From positions 1,488,001 to 1,552,000 of the forward strand of contig NZ_CP099735.1 in NCBI RefSeq assembly GCF_025398175.1: a DNA stretch of 64,000 nt, in the 5' to 3' direction. The stretch is from Photobacterium sp. TY1-4. GTDB lineage: Bacteria; Pseudomonadota; Gammaproteobacteria; Enterobacterales; Vibrionaceae. A program made the position numbers and the translations under genes. This document shows, piece after piece, positions 26,880-36,675 of this stretch (position 1 is its first letter; each line of letters begins with the position of its first letter). Below the pieces are notes generated by a model. The model did not search any database, was not told the origin of the DNA, and saw only the letters and a list, made by a program, of their open reading frames with translations.

Positions 26880-28466
26880 TTAAAATGCCCAGTTTGCAGA
26901 AGCCCCGAAAATTGGTTTTGCCCAATTGTCGGCGTCGGAACCTGCGATTGTCGCCCGAAGCGCCACACTTTCGCTCATATTATGGGTTGTCCCAATGGCA
27001 AGCGCAGAGGAACCGTTATAGTGCCCCATGCCGACGGAGATCACAGTATCACCTTGATAGCGCGGGGTGATCATTGAGCCGACCGCCGTCGACGCAGCAA
27101 TGGCGCCATCTAAGCGTTTGACTTCACTGTAGAGGTCCTGGACCTGAAACTCAATTTTCCGGATACGCTTGGTGTTATCGCTGATACGTGCATCGTGATC
27201 GGCTGTAGTTTCGTATAACGCATTGATATCTGAGACGTTGTTGGCAATTTCAGTCGATGCCGCTGTAATCTGTTGCTCCAACTGCTGATCTGCAGTTTTA
27301 CGTTCATTGCTTTCTGATGTGATTGCAGTGTTATTTGCAGCGATTTCACTGTTTGCTGTTGCGATAGCATCGGTGTTGGCTTTGATTACAGTGTTTGCGG
27401 CCGTAATCGCATCAGCGTTGGTGCTGATTTTATCGGTGTTGGCATTGATCGCAGTGTTTGCCGTCGTGATGGCATCGGTATTCGCGCTGATTGCAGTGTT
27501 CGCCGTTGTGATGGCATCGGTATTCGCGCTGATTGCGGTGTTTGCAGCCGTAATCGCATGAGCATTGGTGCTGATTTTATTGGTGTTGGCACTGATCACA
27601 GTGTTCGCTGTCGTGATGGCATCGGTGTTGGTACTGATTGCCGTGTTTGTAGCCGTAATCGCATCAGCGTTGGTGCTGATTTTATTGGTGTTGGCACTGA
27701 TCGCAATGTTTGCCGTCGTGATGGCACCGGAGTTGGCTTTGATTGCCGTGTTGGCAGCCGTAATCGCATCAGCGTTGGTACTGATTGCGGTGTTTGCAGC
27801 CGTAATCGCATGAGCGTTGGTACTGATTTTATCGGTGTTGGCACTGATCGCCGTGTTTGCCGTCGTGATGGCATCGGTATTCGCGCTGATTGCCGTGTTC
27901 GCCGTCGTGATGGCATCAGCGTTGGTGCTGATTTTATCGGTGTTGGCACTGATCGCAATGTTTGCCGTCGTGATGGCATCGGTATTCGCGCTGATTGCAG
28001 CGTTAGCCGTTGTGATGGCATTGGTGTTGGCGTTGATTGTAGTGTTCGCCGTCGTGATGGCATTGGTATTGGCGCTGATTGTAGTGTTCGCCGTCGTGAT
28101 GGCATTGGTATTGGCGTTAATGGTGTTGGTAGCAGAATAAATGGCGTTCGTGTTCTGATTTACCGATGTTTTTGTCTGGTTAACAGTCGTGCTTAGCGAG
28201 GAAATTCTATTTTGGTTTTACTTGGCTTTTGATTGTGCCATCCCGACACCGCCGGTGAGTTTTTGGATCTGTGTTTCTGAAGAGGCATTCTTCATTTCAT
28301 CCTGCGTGTAAATAAAGTAAGTATTCGCTTCACCTTCATAGTTCCCTCCAGAGGTGTTCACCTCTCCCCATCCGCGGTTATCATCCGTAAATCCGTCGTA
28401 GTGGCCTGCCATGGCAGGGAGAGTAAATACCGAAGCGATGAGTGAAGCTACAACTGTCTTTTTCAC
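26880..28466 (-). pseudogene. Trimeric autotransporter adhesin (YadA-like), single in-frame stop
   Basis: One frame of 528 codons runs from ATG 28466 to the stop at 26880, broken only by a TAA at 28218-28220. It starts with a signal peptide (MKKTVVASLIASVFTLPAMA) and a short Tyr/Gly-rich head. After the TAA come about 19 repeats of a 14-residue unit (AISANTDAITTANT type), two heptads with Ile and Asn core positions, as in trimeric coiled-coil stalks. A stalk neck (QQLEQQITAASTEIANNVSD) follows. The C-terminal roughly 75 residues form the YadA-type membrane anchor, ending in GASANWAF with the terminal Phe expected of an outer-membrane barrel. No start codon exists between the TAA and GTG 27599. 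Without readthrough, only an 82-residue secreted fragment is made. Confidence 0.85.
27330..28135. repeat. 42-bp coding repeats of the adhesin stalk
   Basis: About 19 tandem units of 42 bp (14 codons). They differ mostly by single bases, some of them near-identical over long stretches (for example 27840-27930). The high identity makes this a recombination hotspot and an assembly risk. The repeat also produces long spurious frames on the plus strand. Confidence 0.85.
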
Positions 28467-28987
28467 AAGTGAACCTTGATACTGTTTGATATATGAGAAA
28501 GTAAAATGCCAATAAGAATTTAAAATGCGTCAATTCTTATTGCATCCAATGGCTAGGACGCCAAAATCTCTGAAGACCATTCTTAACGATGATGGTTTAG
28601 AGTAAATGCTTTATTTTTCGGGGCGGAATTTTAATTAACAAAGTAGTTAATTGCAACTATTTCAACTTTGAGTTTGTTGGCTTAATTGTTTCAAGCTTTG
28701 TAATTTGCATTAGTGACTTTGGTTGTTTTTTGGTCTGTGCATTTAGCGGATAGCTTCGTATGGTCCGAAGAGATGGAAGTTGGGGGGAATGGAGAGGAAA
28801 CAAACTGCCGGGGAAGTGAAGCCTGGCTGTATGGTCAGATCGGAATGAAAGTTATCTGAGAGGGGGATCGAAGCAGTATAGGCGGAGGATGTACTGATTC
28901 ATTATCGTTTGCTCAATTAGAGAAAGTTGCATGGGAGAGGGGCCTTCCCCCATGCATAGAACACAGCATTTGGCGTTTAGAGTAAGA
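28467..28987. other. Long intergenic region, no supported gene
   Basis: About 520 bases, more AT-rich than the surroundings. No reading frame of plausible composition on either strand. It should contain the adhesin promoter at the left side, but no clear -35/-10 pair could be selected. Confidence 0.6.
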
Positions 28988-29227
28988 TCAATCTCTGAGT
29001 GACTGTGGTGTTGTGGGGTATTTTAGAATGTTCATCGTAATACGCTGCGCCAGCGGCGAGGTGAAAAACGAAATCACGCCGGCGGCCGGCCAGGCCATGA
29101 TAAATGCCTGTCCCCACATGTTGATAAAGTGGGGGGTATTTCCCAGGTTGAGATAAGTGACCCAGAGCGTCATCAGCGATGACAGAAAAAAAGACATAAT
29201 CACGGTAAAGATAATGCGCTGCTTCAT
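28988..29227 (-). CDS. Small inner-membrane protein, DUF2798-like
   Basis: 79-residue protein from ATG 29227 (MKQRIIFTVIMSFFLSSLMT), with GAGG eight bases upstream. Two membrane helices are visible: the first is FTVIMSFFLSSLMTLWVTYL, the second AFIMAWPAAGVISFFTSPLA. The short polar tail contains ...LAQRITMNIL. The two-helix layout with the central WGQAFIMAWPxA motif fits the DUF2798 family, whose function is not known. Divergent from the LysR gene at 29337 with 109 bases between, a typical LysR-target arrangement. Confidence 0.82.
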   Translation of the reverse strand: MKQRIIFTVIMSFFLSSLMTLWVTYLNLGNTPHFINMWGQAFIMAWPAAGVISFFTSPLAQRITMNILKYPTTPQSLRD

Positions 29228-29336
29228 AGTAAGACCTCGAATAGGTTGAAGGAGTCCGCAAAAGACTATAACGTGTGCCAAATATGACATCCACGGAACT
29301 TAATGGGCTTATAAAACCCATAAATGGGATTTACAG

Positions 29337-30218
29337 GTGCTGGATAATATTTCGTTATTTGTTGCGGTCGTTCAGGCCGGCAGTCTGAAGGCGGCCAGTG
29401 AGAGCTTGCAGATCCCGTCTTCGACGGTCAGTCGGCGGATCAAGGCGCTTGAAGATGCATTGGGTTGTAAATTACTGAGTCGAAACAGCCATTATTTTGA
29501 GTTGACCCGGGAAGGGAGCCAGCTGTTTGAAAAAGCCAGCTTTCATGTCAATGCAATGGAAGCGATCACCGATGAGCTCCAGAGTGATATTTCCGGCGAT
29601 AAGGGGCATATTAAAGTGCTGGCGCCGACGAATCTGGTCGCGACTTGTCTGCAACCGTACTTCTCCCGTTATCTGAAACAATATCCGGCCATTGAGTTAG
29701 AACTTGAACTGAGTAATTCACTCAAGCATTTTTATTCTGAAAATGCCGACTTCGCGATTCGAGTTGGCAAGCAACCCGACTCTGATCTGACCCAGTTGAA
29801 ATTAGGTCAAATTGAGACATTACTCGTCGCGAGTCCGGCATACCTTGCCTCGCATGGTGTCGTGGAACAGCCCCGTCAACTGGCAGATCGGGATTTAATC
29901 ATCAGTCGCCCGCTGGCACAGTGGGAGTTATTGTTGCGCGCGGATACCCAGCATCGCGCTCTGGTGAAATCCCGACAGCGCCGGGTGCAGGTCAACGATA
30001 TTCAGGTCGCAAAGCAGTTTGTCGTCGACGGACTTGGCATTACCTTATTGCCCAAAACGGAGGTGGTGCGGGAGTTGCGGGATCAGCAGCTGGTTCAGGT
30101 GTTACCGGATTGGCGCGGGGAAAAACGGGATGTATACGCGGTGTGGTACAGGCGTCAGCTTCTGAGTACGCGAGCAGCCAGGTTGATCGATTACCTCAAA
30201 CAGCAGGTCATGTTTTAA
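29337..30218 (+). CDS. LysR family transcriptional regulator
   Basis: LysR-type regulator, 293 residues, GTG start with MLDNISLFVAVVQAGSLKAASESLQIPSSTVSRRIKALE forming the winged helix. This is the CrgA/AaeR-like subgroup, with the LxxF and SSTVSRR features. The effector domain has FAIRVGKQPDSDL and a normal C-terminus. The divergent neighbour is a two-helix membrane protein gene and is the first candidate target. Confidence 0.92.
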   Translation: MLDNISLFVAVVQAGSLKAASESLQIPSSTVSRRIKALEDALGCKLLSRNSHYFELTREGSQLFEKASFHVNAMEAITDELQSDISGDKGHIKVLAPTNLVATCLQPYFSRYLKQYPAIELELELSNSLKHFYSENADFAIRVGKQPDSDLTQLKLGQIETLLVASPAYLASHGVVEQPRQLADRDLIISRPLAQWELLLRADTQHRALVKSRQRRVQVNDIQVAKQFVVDGLGITLLPKTEVVRELRDQQLVQVLPDWRGEKRDVYAVWYRRQLLSTRAARLIDYLKQQVMF

Positions 30219-30328
30219 AGCTAAGAAGCCACCGCCCGGCGAAATTCGCCATCGGAGACAATGTTAGGGGATGGGTACCAGCTTACGCTCAGCGTCTGGA
30301 TTTGCAGGCGCTGAGCAGAACCTGTTGT

Positions 30329-31318
30329 TCAGGTGGCTGGTGCGGTGTCGTGGCAGTCTGCAAAGTGGTGGGCGCAGTTCCGTCCGTTGGCCTTGGCCTG
30401 GTATAGCGCTTTGTCTGCCTGGGCGATCAGGCATTTGGAGAGTTCGTGGATACCGCTTTTTTCCAACTCGGCAGGTGCCACAAACGTTGTCAGTCCGATA
30501 CTGACCGTGACCCGGCCGTGTTCGACACTGGCCCGGTAACGCTCGCCTGCCGCTTTACTCTCGGTTTCATCCGTTTGGTACATCAGAATAATGAACTCGT
30601 CCCCGGCCAGACGCGCGACGACATCGCTGTGCCTGGCTGTATTCGTTAAGGTTGTGCTGACGGTACACAGGGCATGATCCCCTTCCTGGTGTCCCCAGTT
30701 GTCATTGATGGCCTTAAAATTGTCAATATCGATAATTGCGATGGACAGCGGGGTTTGATAACGGGCACTTTTGGCCAGCTCTTTTTCCAGCATTTCGTGA
30801 AAAATACGGCGATTGTACAAAGACGTCAGCGGATCCCGGCAGGCCAGCTTCTCCAGCTCGCGATTCTTCTGTTTTAACTCTTCTTCGACTTGCTTATAAG
30901 CGGTGAGATCGTTGTGTGAGCCCAGCATTCGTACCGGCTTGCCGGATTGGTCACGAATGGCGACGCCCCGACAGCGCACCCAGACGGTCGAGCCGTTTTT
31001 GTGCTTGTAGCGGACAATTTGATCATACGGATGGGTTGGATCCAGGCTGTGTTTGCGGAAGTTCTCCATCGCGGCCTCGAGATCTTCAGGAAAGATCAGG
31101 TCTTGCCACTCGGCAGCCAGATGCTTCTTCTCACTGGGGTCATAACCAAGCAACGTCCAGAACCGCTCGTTCATCCACTCGTGTTCCGGATTTTCCAAAT
31201 CCCAGTACCACAAGCCATCCAGTGAACCATCCTGAAGGAACTCGAAGATCCCGGCCTCTTCATTCAGCAGTTGGTAGAGCTCAGATTTGAGATAGTTGTC
31301 TTGAATATTCATCATCAT
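30329..31318 (-). CDS. Diguanylate cyclase with N-terminal PAS domain
   Basis: Cytoplasmic c-di-GMP synthase, 329 residues. Residues about 25-150 are a PAS/PAC sensor (LDGLWYWDLENPEHEWMNER, IVRYKHKNGSTVWVRCRG, MLGSHNDLTAYKQ), joined by a coiled coil to the GGDEF domain. The active-site loop is RLAGDEF, an accepted AGDEF variant. An inhibitory site RHSD lies five residues before it, so product inhibition is likely. No membrane helices. The signal sensed by the PAS is unknown. Part of a local cluster of signalling genes. Confidence 0.93.
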   Translation of the reverse strand: MMMNIQDNYLKSELYQLLNEEAGIFEFLQDGSLDGLWYWDLENPEHEWMNERFWTLLGYDPSEKKHLAAEWQDLIFPEDLEAAMENFRKHSLDPTHPYDQIVRYKHKNGSTVWVRCRGVAIRDQSGKPVRMLGSHNDLTAYKQVEEELKQKNRELEKLACRDPLTSLYNRRIFHEMLEKELAKSARYQTPLSIAIIDIDNFKAINDNWGHQEGDHALCTVSTTLTNTARHSDVVARLAGDEFIILMYQTDETESKAAGERYRASVEHGRVTVSIGLTTFVAPAELEKSGIHELSKCLIAQADKALYQAKANGRNCAHHFADCHDTAPAT

Positions 31319-31697
31319 GCGCCCCTAGTAGGTGGAAGCAATATCACACTTTTTCTGTGTTGATATTATCAAACTTGTTGTTTAAAGGATGGAATTTATC
31401 TCTAAAACCGACTTCCGCTCTCATTTTCGCTGAAGTAAGCGGTTTGAATTGAAGCACGTCCTATCCACCTGATCTATAAAGATAAGTCGCAGTCTCTGAA
31501 GATTCGAAACTTCATTGATTTCTTCATGTCACAGGTCCGATCGTCTTGAAGACACGCTGATGATAGCTGAGCGAAAAGCGCAACTGGATACAGCTTGTTG
31601 AAAATAAAAGCTATTTTAAGGGTGATATTTAGTTGTATTTAAAATGCATGTTAAATTAAGATGTCCCCAATACAGAGCGAAACAGGTGAGATGGCAG
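31319..31697. other. Intergenic region between divergent signalling genes
   Basis: About 380 bases, AT-rich toward its right half (TAAAAGCTATTTTAAGGGTGATATTTAG). It must hold the promoters of the PAS-GGDEF gene and the soluble chemoreceptor, but no site could be assigned with confidence. Confidence 0.5.
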
Positions 31698-32810
31698 ATG
31701 GGGATCGAGGCATTATTGGGTCGCAGAGCAAGACGTCGGGCTGAGAAAATTAAACAGCTGGAGGCTGAACTGGCGCAGATCAGTTCGGCGCTGCAGCAGC
31801 AACAGGCAGTGGCTAAGCAACAACAACAGCAGCTTTCGGAGCAGGAATCCGCGTTGCAGGCAGCGATGGCTGCCCGGCAGCATTATGAAGCAGAATTGGC
31901 TGCGCTGTATCAGCGCACGGAGCGGATGCGGAAGTCGTTTGTCTGGCTGGATGAAAGTTTGCAGCAAAGCAGCATCGCCATTGGCACCTCCGTTTCGGTG
32001 TCGCATCAAGCCAAGCAACGGATTGAAAAACTAGCCCATGAACTGTCTGAGCTGACGGCATTGCAGGGGCAGCAGATGAGCTCGTTTACAGACTTATCGC
32101 AAGAGATCCAAAGCACCGCGGCCGTGATCGGTAAAATCAGCGAGATTGCCAAACAAACCAGTTTACTGTCTCTCAATGCCTCCATCGAGGCTGCCAGAGC
32201 GGGCGTACATGGGCGTGGGTTTGCTATTGTTGCCGATGAAGTGCGTTCGCTCTCCGGTACCACGGGGCAGTCTGCGCAAGCGGCCGATACGCTCTTATCC
32301 AATCTGTCCGGCTGCTCCTCACAACTTGGCGAGGTCAGTGCCAGCCTTTCAGCTCGGGTCGAGCAAATCGCGGGTGATACCGAGCAAACGCTGGATAACC
32401 TGGGGATCGAGCTGGACCGGATCGGGGCCACTCAGGGCGATTTGGAAGCGGCCAATTGGCGCTCCAAACTGGAGCTGGCGATGATCGATGAAACCTTCTT
32501 GCGCAGCGATATCATCCAGTATGTGAACCGGCCGGACCAAACGGCGCCGCCTGCGGTGATCACTTCTCAGGCGTGCGGGATCGGGAAGTGGTACAATGCG
32601 GCGCATGTGCGGGAGAAATTTCAGCATCACCATCAATTTAAAGCGCTGGAAGTACCGCATCACGGGGTACATGACCATGCCGAGCGTGCCGTAGCCCTGG
32701 CGATGCAGGGCGATCGCGAGGGAGCCCTGCAGGCGATCGGACACATGGAGGCCCAGTATCAGCGGGTTGAATCCATTCTGCTGGCCTTGATCGGAGAAAC
32801 CGATCGCTAG
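31698..32810 (+). CDS. Soluble chemoreceptor with C-terminal CZB-like domain
   Basis: Chemotaxis-type signalling protein, 370 residues, without membrane helices. The ATG at 31698 ([20 protein letters not shown]) fits; the frame is open to 31644. Residues 15-90 are a Gln-rich coiled coil. A chemoreceptor signalling domain follows, with tip [29 protein letters not shown], where the usual NLLALNA is SLLSLNA. The last 120 residues are CZB-like: [11 protein letters not shown] and [12 protein letters not shown]. Compared with the neighbouring CZB receptor at 32940, the first zinc-ligand His (KLDHV there) is replaced here by Asp/Glu (AMIDETF), so zinc binding may be altered. Convergent with the next chemoreceptor gene. 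Confidence 0.88.
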   Translation: MGIEALLGRRARRRAEKIKQLEAELAQISSALQQQQAVAKQQQQQLSEQESALQAAMAARQHYEAELAALYQRTERMRKSFVWLDESLQQSSIAIGTSVSVSHQAKQRIEKLAHELSELTALQGQQMSSFTDLSQEIQSTAAVIGKISEIAKQTSLLSLNASIEAARAGVHGRGFAIVADEVRSLSGTTGQSAQAADTLLSNLSGCSSQLGEVSASLSARVEQIAGDTEQTLDNLGIELDRIGATQGDLEAANWRSKLELAMIDETFLRSDIIQYVNRPDQTAPPAVITSQACGIGKWYNAAHVREKFQHHHQFKALEVPHHGVHDHAERAVALAMQGDREGALQAIGHMEAQYQRVESILLALIGETDR

Positions 32811-32891
32811 CGCAACGCATTTCCGGGGTATTGCAGTCAAGGTGAGTACGTCTAAGTCGGTGAGGGCACTCAATCTGAACGCAGCGCAAAA

Positions 32892-32924
32892 GAAACAGAG
32901 CAGCCCCTGGGGCTGCTCTGTTTC
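32892..32924. terminator. Bidirectional terminator between two chemoreceptor genes
   Basis: Perfect 16-bp arms GAAACAGAGCAGCCCC/GGGGCTGCTCTGTTTC with a single T at the centre. It is followed by GGTTT on the plus strand and TTTTGC on the minus strand. Confidence 0.88.
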
Positions 32925-32939
32925 GGTTTGCACTTGGAT

Positions 32940-34421
32940 TTAACCGGCTTTACTGTGCTTCTCGTGCACCATCTCCGAGATGCTGTCGATGACCCCGTTG
33001 CTGGACGCTTCGGCTTGCTCAATCGTCTCGATGAGGTGCTCAAGAATATTGTCGTCATTGAGCCAGTCTTGCTGGACGATATCCATCGCGGTGTGGATCT
33101 TCTGGTGAACCGCTTCATGATGGCCTTCTAAGCGGCGGTAAGAAGGCAGTTGACGGAAACCGGTATAGCCTTCTCCTTCGTAATACCATTTACCCAGGCG
33201 ACAATGGAAGTGATCGACCTGGACGGCTTCTGCTTCGGCGCCTTTCCCGCATTTCTCAAGCCCGATGTAACCATTTTGCATGTAGATGACATGATCCAGT
33301 TTGACCAGGGAGGCGAAGGAAAGGTCTTTGGCCTGGTTCATCAGCTGAATGGTGGCCTGGGATGAGTTGGCGACTTTGTCGAAGTTGGCATGGAAGTTAT
33401 TCACCTCGCCGCTGACATTCTTCGATTGCTCGCCCACGGTCATGGTCTGGGACACCATGTCTTCAATCTGGGTGGTCAGTGAACTGATGATGCTGCTGAT
33501 TTCCGAAGTGGATGAGCGGGTACGATCCGCCAGCTGGCGGACTTCATCGGCCACCACGGCAAACCCGCGCCCGACATCGCCGGCTCGCGCGGCTTCGATC
33601 GCTGCATTCAGCGCCAGTAAATTGGTTTGCTCGGCAATATCCGTAATAATTTTGATGGTATCGGCGATACGGACACTTTCCTGTCCGAGGACCTGCGCGG
33701 TGCTTTCCATCGTCGCCATCCGGGCGTTCATGTCATCCAGGGCGTTGCGAATATCGCCGACGACTTCCCGGCTGTGTTCTGCGCCGTCACGGCTCTCACT
33801 GGCAATCGACAGCACATCATCCATCTTGTTGGACAAGGTCACCAGTTCCTGCTGATTATTTTTCAAATTGATCAGTAGATTCGAGGTATTAATTTGGTGC
33901 AATTCACTTTTTAATCGATTCTGCCGGGAATAAATGTGGGCTTCATGGATGGCATGAATCGAGGTATTGACATTGCTCATGGCTTTGGAAAATTCATTCG
34001 GCAACCCGGCTGTAAGTCCTTTGCGGTGGAACTCTTTTTTACCGGCACGGTTGAAACTGTTGGCCAATTCCTTGAAATTGGTTTCCATGATATCGAGAAA
34101 ATCATTGAGCGCCCAGGCCACATGCCCCACTTCCCCCAGCCCTTTGGTGCGGGTAATGCGCACATGCAGGTTCCCGTCCTTGGCGGAATCCAGGGCTTCG
34201 CGAATCCGATCAAGCACCATGATTGGCCGGCGTTGATCCCGGTAGGCATAGACGGCAAAAAATACCGCAAAGATTGGAGAGACGATATTTAAAGTATTCA
34301 AACCGTGCTGGTACATATTGACGACAGACAGCGCGAAGGTGACCGTAATAAATACCACGCATAAGACGAGGAACTTTTGTTGCAACAGCAAAATATTCTT
34401 ACTGACTTGGCTGGTTTTCAT
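32940..34421 (-). CDS. Membrane chemoreceptor lacking a periplasmic sensor, with CZB domain (CetA-like)
   Basis: 493-residue methyl-accepting protein. Two N-terminal helices ([19 protein letters not shown] and [17 protein letters not shown]) are separated by only about ten residues, so there is no periplasmic domain. A HAMP-like region and coiled coil follow, then a signalling domain with intact tip ([22 protein letters not shown]). A C-terminal CZB domain carries all expected ligands ([28 protein letters not shown]). It starts 12 bases after the stop of the PAS gene at 34434-34952, so the two are co-transcribed. The layout matches the CetA half of the Campylobacter CetA/CetB energy-taxis receptor, with CZB as an addition. 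Confidence 0.9.
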   Translation of the reverse strand: MKTSQVSKNILLLQQKFLVLCVVFITVTFALSVVNMYQHGLNTLNIVSPIFAVFFAVYAYRDQRRPIMVLDRIREALDSAKDGNLHVRITRTKGLGEVGHVAWALNDFLDIMETNFKELANSFNRAGKKEFHRKGLTAGLPNEFSKAMSNVNTSIHAIHEAHIYSRQNRLKSELHQINTSNLLINLKNNQQELVTLSNKMDDVLSIASESRDGAEHSREVVGDIRNALDDMNARMATMESTAQVLGQESVRIADTIKIITDIAEQTNLLALNAAIEAARAGDVGRGFAVVADEVRQLADRTRSSTSEISSIISSLTTQIEDMVSQTMTVGEQSKNVSGEVNNFHANFDKVANSSQATIQLMNQAKDLSFASLVKLDHVIYMQNGYIGLEKCGKGAEAEAVQVDHFHCRLGKWYYEGEGYTGFRQLPSYRRLEGHHEAVHQKIHTAMDIVQQDWLNDDNILEHLIETIEQAEASSNGVIDSISEMVHEKHSKAG

Positions 34422-34433
34422 GTGATGTCCCCC

Positions 34434-34952
34434 TTATTGATGCTTGTGATAAAGGCTGAGCACATATTCCTCATACCCCATCTGATGTTCACGCTGAATC
34501 TGATCAGCCAGCCATTGCCAGGAGGTTTCACCGGCTTGCTTATGTCCGGCGGATTGCTCGATTTCTCTCATCTTCTGGTAGATCGTTTCGATTTCGTGAA
34601 CCGCAGCTTTGGGCGCAAATCGGCGCACTGAATAATAGCCAATCGTTTGATCTCTGAGATTGTCGGATGTGATATTGGCGAAGACCCAGTAGTAATTTCC
34701 GTCTGATGTGTAATTCTTGACAAACCCGAAAAACTCCTCGCCGGACTTCAGGGTTTTCCACAAGCCGAAAAACACGCCTTTGGGCATATCCGGATGCCGG
34801 ATAAGATTGTGGTTTTTACCAAGCAACTCGAGCTCTGAGTAATTGGCAATCCGCATAAAGGTGCGGTTTGCATAGGTGATTTTCCCTTCCAGGTTTGTTT
34901 TACTCACAATGAGCTCGTTGGGCTCAAACGATATTTCTTTTTCTTGCAGCAT
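34434..34952 (-). CDS. Aer-type PAS domain protein (CetB-like)
   Basis: 172-residue soluble protein with one PAS domain and a C-terminal helical tail. KNHNLIRHPDMPKGVFFGLW contains the N-x-x-R-H-P-D-M-P and Trp residues used by Aer-family PAS domains to bind FAD. NYYWVFANITSDN and YYSVRRFAPK are also typical. There are no membrane helices, HAMP or signalling domain. It therefore probably senses redox state and signals through the membrane chemoreceptor encoded 12 bases downstream. First gene of the two-gene unit. Confidence 0.9.
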   Translation of the reverse strand: MLQEKEISFEPNELIVSKTNLEGKITYANRTFMRIANYSELELLGKNHNLIRHPDMPKGVFFGLWKTLKSGEEFFGFVKNYTSDGNYYWVFANITSDNLRDQTIGYYSVRRFAPKAAVHEIETIYQKMREIEQSAGHKQAGETSWQWLADQIQREHQMGYEEYVLSLYHKHQ

Positions 34953-35240
34953 TATTCCACCCTGAACAATTACTCAGATTATTTATGATCAACTACATAC
35001 GTTTGTATCCGGCTATCAATTGTATGCTTTGTAATTTTGCATGGGTATGATGGCTGCTGTGATCTTCTTCGAATTCGCTCTAGGTATATGACTTTTATCA
35101 CCCATATCACAGTTTTTGTGTAATCAAAGAAATAATAAACGTAAAAGTTAGAGGATGGGTCATCAATAAGAATACTGGCTTTTCAGGCGGCCATGATTTA
35201 TTTTAATTGTGTTTTTTGTCATTAAGTGGGTGTTGGATTT

Positions 35241-35738
35241 GTGAGTATAGCGGTGAAAGCAGTGTTGATTCATTATCTGGATCAGCTGGAGAATCTGGTA
35301 GCAAAAGTTAGTGATGATGTCTTTGAGCAAGCGCTCACCGAAGATATGTTTCCCTTTGCAATGCAGGTAAAAATCGCCGCAAATTTTGCCTTGCGTGGCT
35401 ATTGTCCGTTGCTGGGTAATCCGGTGGTTTCCTTTCAGGCACAGGAGAACACCCGACACGCGGTGTCGCAGCAAATTGTGCAGACCCGGGATTATTTGCG
35501 CGGGCAACCTGAAGTGACGGCATTGGATCCGGATGTGATGTTGTCCGACAAAGCCGGTTTTACCGAAGTGAGCCTGCCGCAACCGCAGTTTATCCATCAT
35601 TACATCCTGCCGAATTTCTTTTTCCATATCAGCATGGCGTACGCTATCGCCAAAGTGCAGGGCGAGCCGGTCAGCAAAGCAGATTTTGATGGCTATCATG
35701 CTTACCCGCCGGGCTTTAGTTTTATCCAGCCTTCTTAA
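35241..35738 (+). CDS. DUF1993 family protein
   Basis: 165-residue soluble protein of the DUF1993 (DinB-like four-helix) family, as suggested by the N-terminus VSIAVKAVLIHYLDQLENLV, the middle LTEDMFPFAMQVKIAANFALRG and the C-terminal PNFFFHISMAYAIAKVQG. Chosen start is GTG 35241, which matches the usual MSI beginning; the frame is open to a GTG at 35226. Neither has a good SD. Function not established; the two conserved histidine regions suggest a possible metal site. Confidence 0.8.
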   Translation: MSIAVKAVLIHYLDQLENLVAKVSDDVFEQALTEDMFPFAMQVKIAANFALRGYCPLLGNPVVSFQAQENTRHAVSQQIVQTRDYLRGQPEVTALDPDVMLSDKAGFTEVSLPQPQFIHHYILPNFFFHISMAYAIAKVQGEPVSKADFDGYHAYPPGFSFIQPS

Positions 35739-35800
35739 CTGCGCCTGGACGATCGCGTTGGCGCTTAGGCCTGTCGGTGGCAGTCACCGGATTCATCGGA

Positions 35801-36577
35801 TTAGCGCGCAGCCATATATTGTTTCGGTGGTCGTCCTAGGCTCTTTTTGAAAAAAGTGATAAAGGCGCTGACGGACTCATATCCCAATTGCTCGGAAACC
35901 TGCTGGACCGGATTGCCGGAAGTCAGCTGCTGGAGCGCCACCACAATGTGTAGCTGTTTACGCCAGTTGCCGAAGGTCAGCCCGGTTTGTTGTTTCACCA
36001 ACCGCGAAAGGGTCTTTTCGCTCATTGCATACGCGTTGGCCCACTGGGCCATGGTGCGGCGATCGGCCGGGTCAGCCAGTAAGGCGGTGGCGATTTGGTT
36101 GAGCCGTGGCTCCTGCGGGATCGGGAAATCGAATTGCTCACGTGGCATGGTTGGTAGTTCATCGAGCAATACCTGTACTAGCCTCGCGGTCGGGCTGTCT
36201 GCCGGATAATCCTGCGGGCGGGCGGCGAGGGTGATCAGGATTTCGCGGATCAACGGGCTGACGGACAAGGTACAAACCTGATCCGGCATGTCGGCGGCAT
36301 CAGGCTCAATAAACAACATGTAGCCTTCCCCCTCCGGTGTGAGCTGGTTGCTGTGGGGAACATCGCCCGGGATCCAGACCGCAGAGTACGGCGGGACAAT
36401 CCAGATGGCATCTTTGATCCGGCTGGTGACAGAGCCGCAGGTCGGCATCACCAGTTGTCCTTTGCGGTGTTGGTGGTAGGGCGACTCTGCGACCCGTTCA
36501 TTGGCCTGGGTATACAGGATGTCGACAGCGTGCGTTGTGTTGTCGACATCCGAGAATAGGGGCGTTTGGGCGGTCAT
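35801..36577 (-). CDS. AraC family transcriptional regulator (cupin sensor)
   Basis: 258 residues from ATG 36577, preferred over a TTG at 36595. N-terminal cupin-like sensor: YHQHRKGQLVMPTCGSVTSR and IVPPYSAVWIPGDVPHS. C-terminal double helix-turn-helix: TMAQWANAYAMSEKTLSRLV and NPVQQVSEQLGYESVSAFITFFKKSLGRPPKQY. This AraC type commonly controls an adjacent exporter. It is divergent from the CynX-type MFS gene, with 98 bases between. Confidence 0.92.
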   Translation of the reverse strand: MTAQTPLFSDVDNTTHAVDILYTQANERVAESPYHQHRKGQLVMPTCGSVTSRIKDAIWIVPPYSAVWIPGDVPHSNQLTPEGEGYMLFIEPDAADMPDQVCTLSVSPLIREILITLAARPQDYPADSPTARLVQVLLDELPTMPREQFDFPIPQEPRLNQIATALLADPADRRTMAQWANAYAMSEKTLSRLVKQQTGLTFGNWRKQLHIVVALQQLTSGNPVQQVSEQLGYESVSAFITFFKKSLGRPPKQYMAAR

Positions 36578-36675
36578 CTTGTCCGAATTTAGCAATAAAA
36601 TGTCTATTTATCTTAATTCAGCAATCCGTAAACCGTCTATAGTGCCGGGCATGGATTCTTCATTTGGTCATTGTT

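Noticed and set aside
27558..28196. Long open frames on the plus strand through 27307-28196
   Set aside because: They are antisense to the 42-bp adhesin repeats. Their Val/Arg-rich repetitive products are by-products of the repeat, with no SD or family resemblance.
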